DNA of 64,000 bases, taken from NCBI RefSeq assembly GCF_022747945.1, contig NZ_JALDST010000001.1, positions 4,278,001-4,342,000 on the forward strand, given 5' to 3'. Positions within the stretch are counted from its first letter, which is position 1. Each line of letters begins with the position of its first letter. Of this stretch, positions 56,862 through 64,000 are shown piece by piece. The stretch comes from Micromonospora sp. R77. GTDB lineage: Bacteria > Actinomycetota > Actinomycetes > Mycobacteriales > Micromonosporaceae. The translations under genes were made by a program, and so were the position numbers. A model generated the notes under the pieces. It made no database searches. It was not told the DNA's origin and saw only the letters and a program-made list of their open reading frames with translations.

Positions 56862-57365
56862 TTCAACGCCTCCACGTGGGTCGCCCGGGCGGCGGCGATC
56901 GAGCCGAGCAGCGCGGCCTGCTCGGCCGGCGCGGCCGCACACGCCTTCGCCGCGCTCTCCCGGCCGGCCTGTTCCGCCTGTCGCAGCCCGGCCAGCAGAC
57001 CGGCGGGGTCCGGCGCGGCCGACGCCGTCGGGCTGCCCGTCGGCCCGCCGGAGGGCCGGGCGGCCGATCACCCGGCGCAGTTCGTCGGCGTGCGCCCGGT
57101 GCGCGTCGGCGATCGGGGTGAGCCGGTCGGCCAGGCTCGGGTCGGCGGCGATCGCGGCCCGGTACCGGGCCTCCAGCGCGCCGGACTCGGCCGCCAGGGG
57201 TTCCAGCGGGTCGGGGGTCGGTTTCCTGTCGTTGCGGTCGAAAAGATCACAGCCGGTCAGCGGCCCGGTGGCACCGCCGAGCGCCACCAGCGCGCCCACG
57301 CGCAGCAGGTTCCGCCGGGAATGTCCGGGTGCTCCGTCGCGCTGTGTCGTTCTGCCCGTCGCCAC
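56858..57365 (-). CDS. Tat-type lipoprotein with ferritin-like helices, frame broken
   Basis: The N-terminus has a twin-arginine motif (SRRNLLR), a hydrophobic stretch and the lipobox TGC (GPLTGCDLF). The mature part is helical: [33 protein letters not shown]. Near 57045 the coherent text shifts frame ([19 protein letters not shown], then [17 protein letters not shown] and [10 protein letters not shown]) and stops at 56858. The length is one base over a multiple of three, so one inserted base explains it. It is paired with the DUF4439 gene by GTGA and divergent from rimP. The start is uncertain (GTG 57365 or ATG 57383). Confidence 0.6.
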
Positions 57366-57602
57366 CGGACAAGTCAACACCATCCGCGCCGCCGGGTGGG
57401 GCACCGGCGTCGGTGCGCCGCCGGCTCCGCCGACCGGCCCGCGCGTTACGCTCTGCGCAACCACCGGACGCGACCGCCCCGGTGGCGTACCGGCATGGCG
57501 AGCCGACGGCCCGTGTCCACCAGGACCGTGGGGCCCGCCGACCCCGGGTGGGCAGCCAGCACGGGCCGAACGCCCGGTCGATCAGGAGAAGGGTGCGCCG
57601 AC

Positions 57603-58289
57603 ATGACGCAGCGTGGCCGAGCCACCAGGCCGACGGGGCCGTCGGGGCGACCCCGGCGGACCGAGGGCCCGCGTGGCGGCGAGCGGGTCGGCGCCCCGCG
57701 CGGCGGTGACCTCGGTGCCCGCCGGGCGCGGCTGCGCGAGGTGATCGAGCCGGTGGTCACGGCGGCCGGCTACGACCTCGAAGACCTCTCCGTCTCCCGG
57801 GCCGGCCGGCGGCACGTCGTACGCGTGATCGTGGACGCCGACGGCGGGATCAACCTGGACGGCGTCGCGGACGTCTCCCGGGCGGTCTCCGCGGCGCTGG
57901 ACGCCGCCGAGGAGTCCGGTGCCGACCTGGTCGCGGGGGAGTACCAGCTGGAGGTCAGCTCCCCGGGCGTGGACCGACCGCTCACCCTGCCCCGGCACTG
58001 GCGGCGCAACGTCGGCCGGCTGGTCAAGGTGACCGTGCGCGGCGCGGCGGCCCTGCCCGAGCAGCGGGCCGCCGGGGACCGGCAGCTCACCGGCCGGGTG
58101 GTCGAGGCCGACGACGAGCGCGTGGTGCTGGAGACCGACGCCGGCCGTGCGGAACACGGTTACGCCGAGCTGGGCCCCGGCCGGGTCCAGGTCGAGTTCC
58201 ACCGCCTCGACGAGATCGACGAGGCGGACGAGGCCGACGACATTGACGACATCGACGACGAAGATGATGTGGAGGACGAGGAGAGGTGA
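57603..58289 (+). CDS. rimP: ribosome maturation factor RimP
   Basis: Helps 30S subunit assembly. 228 residues: a basic N-terminal extension ([19 protein letters not shown]), the RimP core ([53 protein letters not shown]) and an acidic C-terminal tail of Asp/Glu with DDIDD repeats. Both extensions are usual in actinobacteria. ATG 57603 has GGAGAAGGG upstream. It overlaps nusA by GTGA, opening the rimP-nusA-ylxR-infB-rbfA operon. Confidence 0.95.
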   Translation: MTQRGRATRPTGPSGRPRRTEGPRGGERVGAPRGGDLGARRARLREVIEPVVTAAGYDLEDLSVSRAGRRHVVRVIVDADGGINLDGVADVSRAVSAALDAAEESGADLVAGEYQLEVSSPGVDRPLTLPRHWRRNVGRLVKVTVRGAAALPEQRAAGDRQLTGRVVEADDERVVLETDAGRAEHGYAELGPGRVQVEFHRLDEIDEADEADDIDDIDDEDDVEDEER

Positions 58290-59329
58290 ACATCGACCTC
58301 GCGGCGCTGCGCGCACTCGAGCGCGAGCGGGAGATCCCGTTCGACACGATCCTCGCGGCGATCGAGACCGCGTTGCTGACCGCCTACCGGCACACCGACG
58401 GCGCGGAGCCGCACGCCCGGGTAGAGATCGACCGCAGGACGGGTGCGGCCCTGGTCTACGCCCAGGAGTTGGACGACGACGGCACCGTGGTGCGGGAGTG
58501 GGACGACACCCCGCACGACTTCGGCCGGATCGCGGCGATGACCGCCAAGCAGGTGATCCTCCAGCGGCTGCGGGAGGCCACCGACGAGGTGCACTTCGGC
58601 GAGTACGTGGGCCGCGACGGTGACCTGGTCACCGGTGTGGTGCAGGCGCACGAGACCCGTCGGGAGAAGGGCATCGTCAGCGTCGACCTGGGCAAGCTGG
58701 AGGGCGTGCTGCCGCAGTCCGAGCAGGTCCCCGGCGAGCGGTACGAGCACGGTGAGCGGATCCGCTGCGTGGTGGTGCACGTGGCCAAGGGCATGCGCGG
58801 CCCGCAGATCACCCTCTCCCGCTCCCACCCGGCGCTGGTGAAGAAGCTCTTCGCCCTCGAGGTGCCGGAGATCGCCGACGGCACGGTCGAGATCGGCGCG
58901 ATCGCCCGTGAGGCCGGTCACCGGACGAAGATCGCGGTGCGGTCCACCGCCTCCGGCGTGAACGCCAAGGGCGCCTGCATCGGCCCGATGGGTCAGCGGG
59001 TCCGGGCGGTGATGAGCGAGCTGCACGGCGAGAAGATCGACATCATCGACTGGTCGGACGACCCGGCGACCTTCGTCGGCAACGCCCTCTCGCCGGCCAA
59101 GGCGCTGCGGGTCGAGGTGGTCGACCTGGCCACCCGGACGGCCCGGGTGACCGTGCCGGACTTCCAGCTCTCCCTGGCGATCGGGCGGGAAGGGCAGAAC
59201 GCCCGCCTGGCCGCCCGGTTGACCGGTTGGCGGATCGACATCCGGTCCGACGCCGAGCAGGCCGGTACGCCCGCCCGGGGCGGTGCTGATCACGTACGGG
59301 AACCGGGCGGCGCGATCTCGAGCAGCTAG
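58286..59329 (+). CDS. nusA: transcription termination/antitermination factor NusA
   Basis: 347 residues: RNA-polymerase-binding N-terminal domain ([20 protein letters not shown]), S1 domain (~110-180; [19 protein letters not shown]) and two KH domains ([30 protein letters not shown], then [19 protein letters not shown]). It lacks the C-terminal acidic repeats of enterobacteria, as is normal here. GTG 58286 overlaps the rimP stop. Confidence 0.97.
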   Translation: MNIDLAALRALEREREIPFDTILAAIETALLTAYRHTDGAEPHARVEIDRRTGAALVYAQELDDDGTVVREWDDTPHDFGRIAAMTAKQVILQRLREATDEVHFGEYVGRDGDLVTGVVQAHETRREKGIVSVDLGKLEGVLPQSEQVPGERYEHGERIRCVVVHVAKGMRGPQITLSRSHPALVKKLFALEVPEIADGTVEIGAIAREAGHRTKIAVRSTASGVNAKGACIGPMGQRVRAVMSELHGEKIDIIDWSDDPATFVGNALSPAKALRVEVVDLATRTARVTVPDFQLSLAIGREGQNARLAARLTGWRIDIRSDAEQAGTPARGGADHVREPGGAISSS

Positions 59330-59332
59330 GGG

Positions 59333-59338
59333 TAGACT
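59333..59338 (+). promoter_or_regulatory. putative internal leaderless -10 box for ylxR
   Basis: TAGACT lies 7 bases before GTG 59346, no ribosome binding site; it may drive ylxR-infB apart from rimP-nusA. Confidence 0.35.
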
Positions 59339-59345
59339 TCTTCCA

Positions 59346-59678
59346 GTGGTACGACGCGCGCAACCGGAGCGCACCTGTGTGGGCTGCCGGAAACGAGCGC
59401 CGGCCAGCGAATTGTTGCGGATCGTCGCGATCGGCGACGGGGCGGGACATCGCCTTCGACCCGATCCGACCCGCACGTTGCCGGGTCGGGGAGCGAACAT
59501 GCACCCGGATCCGGCCTGCTTCGCGCAGGCGGTGCGGCGCCGAGCCTTCGGGCGGGCGCTGCGCGTCACCGGGATCGTCGATCACGGTGAGCTGGCGGAG
59601 CACGTCGACGCGCCAACCACTACGACCGGTCAACCCGATCGGTCGAGGGTCGCTAGCAAGGTAGGACGACCGACATGA
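59346..59678 (+). CDS. YlxR (DUF448) RNA-binding protein
   Basis: 110 residues: RTCVGCRKRAPASELLRIVA opens the family core, with LPGRGANMHPDPACFAQAV and RAFGRALRV following. YlxR is a small nucleoid/RNA-associated protein found between nusA and infB; in Bacillus it influences many genes. The last ~25 residues (TTTTGQPDRSRVAS) are not conserved. GTG 59346 is chosen since conserved sequence begins there; the frame upstream overlaps nusA. Confidence 0.88.
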   Translation: MVRRAQPERTCVGCRKRAPASELLRIVAIGDGAGHRLRPDPTRTLPGRGANMHPDPACFAQAVRRRAFGRALRVTGIVDHGELAEHVDAPTTTTGQPDRSRVASKVGRPT

Positions 59679-59724
59679 GCACACGATGAAGTCCCTGAAA
59701 TGACCAGGCTTCAAGTGCACGATT

Positions 59725-59756
59725 GAGGTCGCTGCGGGTGCTGCCCGCACGACCTC
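59725..59756 (+). promoter_or_regulatory. hairpin just upstream of infB
   Basis: GAGGTCG-c-TGCGGG (59725-59738) pairs with CCCGCACGACCTC (59744-59756) with one bulged base and a 5-base loop. It ends 15 bases before GTG 59772, next to the GAGGAG site, so it may attenuate transcription or tune infB translation. Confidence 0.5.
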
Positions 59757-59771
59757 GAAGTGAGGAGTGCA

Positions 59772-62768
59772 GTGGCAGGAAAGGCCCGCGTACACGAGCT
59801 CGCCAAGGAGCTCGGGGTCGAGAGCAAGACCGTTCTCGCCAAGCTCAAGGAGATGGGCGAGTTCGTCAAGTCCGCGTCGAGCACCGTCGAGGCGCCCGTC
59901 GCCCGTCGGCTGCGGGGCGCTTTCGTCGCGTCCGCCGGTGGTTCCGCGGCACCGTCCGCTCCGGCGGCGGCCGCCCCGAGCCCGGCACCGACCCCGACGC
60001 CGACCCCGACCCCGGGTGCCCCCGGGTCTCGGCCAAGCCGATGCCGCCCCGGCGGCCGGCCGCGCCGACCCTGGACCGAAGCCCAAGGGCCCGGTCCCCG
60101 GCCCGCCGCAGCCGGCGACCCCGGTCGCCAAGCCGGCGAGCGCGCACGACATCGAAGTGGCGGCCGCCGAGGCGCGTGCCGCCGCCCTCAAGGCTGAGCA
60201 GGAGGCCGCGGTCAAGGCCGCGCAGGCCGCCCGCCAGCAGCAGCGCGAGAACGTCCGACGGGAGCCCCCGACCGAGGGTGGTCCCCGTCCGGGCCCGCGT
60301 CCCGCCCGAACGCCGTGCCGCCGCGTCCGGGTACCCCGGCCGCCGGTCGTCCCGGCGCGCCGACCCCGGGTGCCCCGGTGCCCGTCCGGGCGGTCGTCCG
60401 CCGGCGCGCGCGCCGGTAACAACCCGTTCGGTATCCAGGGCGGTCAGCAGCAGCGGCCCCCGGCCGCCGGTGGTCCGCGGCCCAGCCCGGCGGGCATGCC
60501 GCCGCGGCCGAGCCCGGCCTCCATGCCGCCCCGGCCCAGCCCGGCCTCCATGCCGAGCCAGCGGCCGACCACGGGTCGCCCCGGCGGTCCCGGTGGCGGG
60601 CGTGGTGGCCCCGGTGGCGGCGCGGGTCGTCCCGGTGGCGGCGGCGGTTTCCGTGGCGGCCCCGGTGGCGGTGGCGGCGGCGGTTTCCGTGGCGGTCCCG
60701 GTGGCGGTGGCGGCCCGGCGGCGGTGGCTACCGCGGTGGCCCCGGCGGCGGCGGTGGTGCTCCGGGCGGCGGTTTCCGTCCGGGTGCTCCGGCCGGTGGC
60801 GGTGGTCGTCCCGGTGGTGGCGGTCGTGGCCGTGGCGGCGGCGCCGCGGGTGCCTTCGGGCGTCCGGGTGGTCGGCCGACGCGTGGTCGCAAGTCCAAGA
60901 AGCAGCGCAGACAGGAGTTCGACAACCTGTCGGCCCCGACCATGAGCTCGGGTGCTCCCCGGGGTCAGGGTCAGGTCGTCCGGCTCTCCCGTGGCGCCTC
61001 GCTGTCGGACTTCGCCGACAAGATCAACGCCAACCCGGGTTCGCTGGTCCAGGAGATGTTCAACCTGGGCGAGATGGTCACCGCGACCCAGTCCTGCTCC
61101 GACGAGACCCTGCTGCTGCTGGGTGAGCACCTCGGTTTCGACGTGCAGATCGTCAGCCCGGAGGACGAGGACCGCGAGCTGCTCGCGCAGTTCAACATCG
61201 ACCTCGACGCCGAGGTCGCGGAGGACCGCCTGGTCAGCCGTGCGCCGGTGGTGACCGTCATGGGTCACGTCGACCACGGTAAGACCAAGCTGCTCGACGC
61301 GATCCGCAAGGCGAACGTGGTGGCCGGCGAGGCGGGTGGCATCACCCAGCACATCGGCGCCTACCAGGTCCACGTCCCGCACGAGGGCGAGGACCGGGCG
61401 GTCACCTTCATCGACACCCCGGGTCACGAGGCGTTCACCGCCATGCGTGCCCGTGGTGCCCAGGTCACGGACATCGTGATCCTGGTGGTGGCGGCCGACG
61501 ACGGTGTGATGCCGCAGACCATCGAGGCGCTCAACCACGCCAAGGCGGCCGACGTGCCGATCGTGGTCGCGGTCAACAAGGTCGACAAGCCGGACGCCAA
61601 CCCGGACAAGGTCCGCCAGCAGCTGACCGAGTACGGGCTGGTCGCCGAGGAGTACGGCGGCGACACCATGTTCGTCAACGTGGCCGCGAAGCCGGGCATC
61701 GGTATCGAGGAACTGCTCGAGGCCGTCCTGCTGACCGCCGACGCGTCGCTGGAGCTGACCGCTCCGATCGACGGGCCGGCGCAGGGTGTCGCGATCGAGG
61801 CGCACCTGGACAAGGGTCGCGGCGCGGTGGCGACGGTGCTGGTGCAGAAGGGCACCCTGCGGGCGGGCGACTCGATCGTCGCCGGCGGGGCCCACGGCCG
61901 GGTCCGGGCCATGCTCGACGAGAACGGCAAGCCGGTGGACGAGGCCGGGCCGGCGCGTCCGGTCATGGTGCTCGGTCTGACCGCGGTCCCGGGTGCGGGT
62001 GACACCTTCCTGGCGGCCGAGGACGACCGCACGGTGCGTCAGATCGCCGAGCAGCGGCAGGCACGGCGGCGGGCGGCGTCCTTCGCCAACTCCCGCGGCC
62101 GGGCGACCCTCGAGACGCTCATGGAGCAGCTCAAGGAGGGCGAGAAGACCTCGCTCAACCTGGTGCTCAAGGGCGACGTCTCCGGTTCCGTGGAGGCGCT
62201 CGAGGACGCGCTGTTCAACCTGGACATCCCGGAGGAGGTCCAGCTGCGGATCATCCACCGGGGCGTGGGTGCGATCACCGAGAGCGACGTCATGCTCGCG
62301 AGCGCCTCGTCCGAGGCGGTCACGATCATCGGCTTCAACGTGCGGGCCGCCAACAAGGTCCGCGAGATCGCCGACCGCGAGGGCGTGGAGATCCGGTACT
62401 ACACCGTGATCTACCAGGCCATCGAGGAGATCGACGCCGCGCTCAAGGGGCTGCTCAAGCCGGAGTACGAGGAGGTCGAGCTGGGCTCCGCGGAGATCCG
62501 CGACGTGTTCCGCTCGTCCAAGGTCGGCAACATCTCCGGCTGTATCGTCCGGTCCGGCATCATCCGCCGCAACGCCAAGGCGCGGCTGCTGCGGGACGGG
62601 TCGGTCGTGGCGGACAACCTCACGATCAGCTCCCTCAAGCGGTTCAAGGACGACGCGACGGAGGTCCGCGAGGGCTTCGAGTGTGGTCTGACGCTGGGCG
62701 GTTACAACAACGTCCAGGTCGGCGACATCATCGAGACCTTCGAGATGCGGGAGAAGCCGCGCGCCTGA
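59772..62768 (+). CDS. infB: translation initiation factor IF-2, N-terminal half disrupted by six single-base losses
   Basis: Brings initiator tRNA to the 30S subunit and promotes subunit joining. The start (GTG 59772, GAGGAG upstream) encodes the IF2_N motif [20 protein letters not shown]. The Pro/Ala/Gly-rich linker then changes frame six times, at about 60020, 60072, 60306, 60386, 60414 and 60714; at most of these a C or G run is one short of what the coherent text needs. Six losses return to the first frame, and from 60720 to the stop all is intact: second IF2_N, G-domain [40 protein letters not shown] and domains II-IV. Corrected length about 1000 residues. Confidence 0.9.
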
Positions 62769-62784
62769 TCCGGTGCTGACACAG

Positions 62785-62826
62785 TGATCAAGGGGTTTAC
62801 GCCGTCCGGCGTAAACCCCTTGATCA
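62785..62826. terminator. perfect 20-bp terminator after infB
   Basis: TGATCAAGGGGTTTACGCCG (62785-62804) pairs perfectly with 62807-62826. The outer TGATCA..GGGGTT resembles the dispersed GATCATGGAGTT palindromes. Confidence 0.8.
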
Positions 62827-62844
62827 TGTCAGGGGGTGACCGTA

Positions 62845-63150
62845 ATGTCCGGGGCGATGTTCACGGGAACCGCGGTCTTCGACCTGCTGCTGCCGGGTGA
62901 CTCCCGGTCGCTCAAGACCAAGAGATCATATGTACGGCCCATCGTGGCGGCGCTGCGCCGCTTCGAGGTGTCGGCCGCCGAGGTGGGTGCGCTCGACCTG
63001 CACGGTCGGGCCGAGATCGGGGTGGCCGTGGTGGCCGCCGAGGCGGCGCACGTCCGCGAGGTGCTGGACTCGTGCGAGCGGCTGGTGGCCGGCCGCCCCG
63101 AGGTCGAGTTGCTGTCGGTCCGCCGCCGACTGCACGGCACGGACGACTGA
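62845..63150 (+). CDS. DUF503 protein (YlxP-like)
   Basis: A 101-residue protein: MFTGTAVFDLLLPGDSRSLK, then KRSYVRPIVAALRRFEVSAA and LLSVRRRLHG. The DUF503/YlxP family sits between infB and rbfA in many Gram-positives; a ribosome-associated role is suspected but unproven. ATG 62845 has AGGGGGTG 7 bases upstream; GTG 62836 and ATG 62857 are alternatives. Confidence 0.88.
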   Translation: MSGAMFTGTAVFDLLLPGDSRSLKTKRSYVRPIVAALRRFEVSAAEVGALDLHGRAEIGVAVVAAEAAHVREVLDSCERLVAGRPEVELLSVRRRLHGTDD

Positions 63151-63378
63151 CCCCCGGCCGTGCCGCTCACCGGAGGGACCGGTGCGCCGGGCGTGTCCCG
63201 CGCGGACCGCCGGCCGGGCGGGGCGGAGTCGGTGGGTCGGCGGGCGTGTCCTGCGCCACCGGCGGCGACGCGCGGCGGAAACCGCCGCACGGGTAGTGTT
63301 CGAGATGTTGGGCGGTCGGACCCGGCGCCCCGCGCCCCGGGTTCCGGCCGGGAGCAGGAAGCCCTGGAGGTGGGGGAC

Positions 63379-63867
63379 ATGTCGGATCCGGCCAAGGTAC
63401 GCCGGCACGCGGAGCGCATCCGCGAACTGGTCGCGTCGGTGGTGCGGAGCCAGATCAAGGACCCCCGGCTCGGGATGATCACCATCACCGATGCCCGGAT
63501 CACCGCCGACCTGCGCGACGCCACGGTGTTCTACACCGTGCTCGGTGACGCGGCGGCCCAGTCCAGCACCGCCGCCGCGCTGGAGAGCGCCAAGGGGCTG
63601 CTGCGCAGCACCGTCGGCAAGGCGCTCGGGCTGCGGCACTCGCCGACCCTGACCTTCGTCCTCGACGACGTGCAGGACCAGGTCAAGCACATCGACGACC
63701 TGCTGACGGCGGCCCGTAACGCCGACGCCGAGGTGCAGCGCCTCGCCGCCCAGGCGAAGTACGCGGGCGAGGCCCAGCCGTACCGGCTGGACGAGGACGA
63801 CGACGCCGAGGTCGACGCGGCGGAGACCGCGGACGCGGTGGAGCCACGCGGCGGCGACCAGCGGTGA
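63379..63867 (+). CDS. rbfA: 30S ribosome-binding factor RbfA
   Basis: Binds the 30S subunit late in assembly and is needed for cold adaptation. 162 residues: VRRHAERIRELVASVVRSQI, KDPRLGMITITDARIT, RSTVGKALGLRHSPTLTF and LDDVQDQVKHIDDLL are the family core. An acidic tail DEDDDAEVDAAE follows. ATG 63379 has GGAGGTGGGGG upstream. The 228 bases before it show no gene. It overlaps the next gene by GTGA. Confidence 0.95.
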   Translation: MSDPAKVRRHAERIRELVASVVRSQIKDPRLGMITITDARITADLRDATVFYTVLGDAAAQSSTAAALESAKGLLRSTVGKALGLRHSPTLTFVLDDVQDQVKHIDDLLTAARNADAEVQRLAAQAKYAGEAQPYRLDEDDDAEVDAAETADAVEPRGGDQR

Positions 63868-64000
63868 CCGAGCCGGCCGCCGGGGCGCCCACCGGCGAGG
63901 AGTGGGCCGCCGCGGTCGCCGCGGTACGCGGACTGCCCGCCGACGCGCGGGTGCTGCTGATCTGCCACGTCAACCCGGACGGGGACGCGCTGGGCAGCAT
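63864..64000 (+). CDS. DHH-family phosphoesterase (NrnA-like), truncated by the window end
   Basis: Only the first 45 residues are present: TEPAAGAPTGEEWAAAVAAV, then RVLLICHVNPDGDALGS. The CHVNPDGDALGS motif is the metal-binding start of DHH phosphoesterases. In this operon position (Rv2837c) the enzyme degrades nano-RNA, pAp and, in mycobacteria, c-di-AMP. GTG 63864 overlaps the rbfA stop. Confidence 0.88.
   Translation, partial: MTEPAAGAPTGEEWAAAVAAVRGLPADARVLLICHVNPDGDALGS

Noticed and set aside
60444..62258. 604-residue antisense frame over infB
   Set aside because: Shadow of the Gly-rich linker and G-domain of IF-2; long poly-Pro stretches are the complement of poly-Gly codons.

Overview
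The window is very GC-rich with almost no non-coding space, frequent GTG starts and 4-base GTGA/ATGA gene overlaps, which is typical of an actinomycete. Gene order follows the block of Mycobacterium tuberculosis running from pyrH (Rv2883c) to rbfA and the DHH phosphatase (Rv2837c). XRE-DUF397 pairs, a DUF574 methyltransferase, a muramic-acid-hydroxylase-like gene and recurrent GATCATGGAGTT palindromes point to Micromonosporaceae, most likely Micromonospora. The genus is an inference. No rRNA, tRNA, CRISPR array, insertion sequence or prophage was seen.

Layout. 1-5.5 kb: pyrH, frr, cdsA, rlmN and a DivIVA-like protein. 5.5-13.3 kb: a small DUF2631 membrane protein, a Rieske/metallo-beta-lactamase hydroxylase resembling NamH, a TMEM175-type channel, a CrtI-like oxidoreductase, a YihY protein, a GNAT, and an XRE/DUF397 regulator pair with two divergent small genes. 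13.3-13.9 kb: remnants of a PIN toxin and a Uma2 nuclease. 13.9-20 kb: dxr-rseP-ispG (non-mevalonate isoprenoid pathway with a site-2 protease between), an MFS exporter and a GNAT. 20-27 kb: a TetR-controlled ABC/YhgE export operon and a giant fused ABC exporter. 27-37 kb: an old-yellow-enzyme reductase, a DAACS symporter preceded by a cysteine-type leader peptide, a glutathionyl-hydroquinone-reductase-like protein, a thiolase, a methyltransferase/c-di-GMP/DUF456 cluster and a metallo-hydrolase. 37.5-45 kb: an amino-acid permease, a PQQ-type sugar dehydrogenase, and glnA4-aldehyde dehydrogenase-SDR-amidotransferase, a predicted amine catabolic set equivalent to Rv2857c-Rv2860c. 45-51 kb: a 1221-residue hybrid kinase/SpoIIE phosphatase/RsbW-like protein facing a STAS antagonist, then map and a VIT1/CCC1 transporter. 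51-57.4 kb: a nucleotidyltransferase-like protein, an F420-type reductase, a PadR-controlled MacB-like ABC system and two ferritin-like proteins. 57.6-64 kb: rimP-nusA-ylxR-infB-DUF503-rbfA-DHH, the translation initiation and ribosome maturation operon.

Two features recur. First, many genes, including essential cdsA and infB, carry single-base frame breaks, mostly contractions or expansions of C or G runs. They look like sequence errors rather than real lesions, so broken genes here should not be taken as pseudogenes without checking. Second, several genes lack a Shine-Dalgarno sequence and instead carry a TANNNT box 6-8 bases before the start codon, as expected for leaderless mRNAs.
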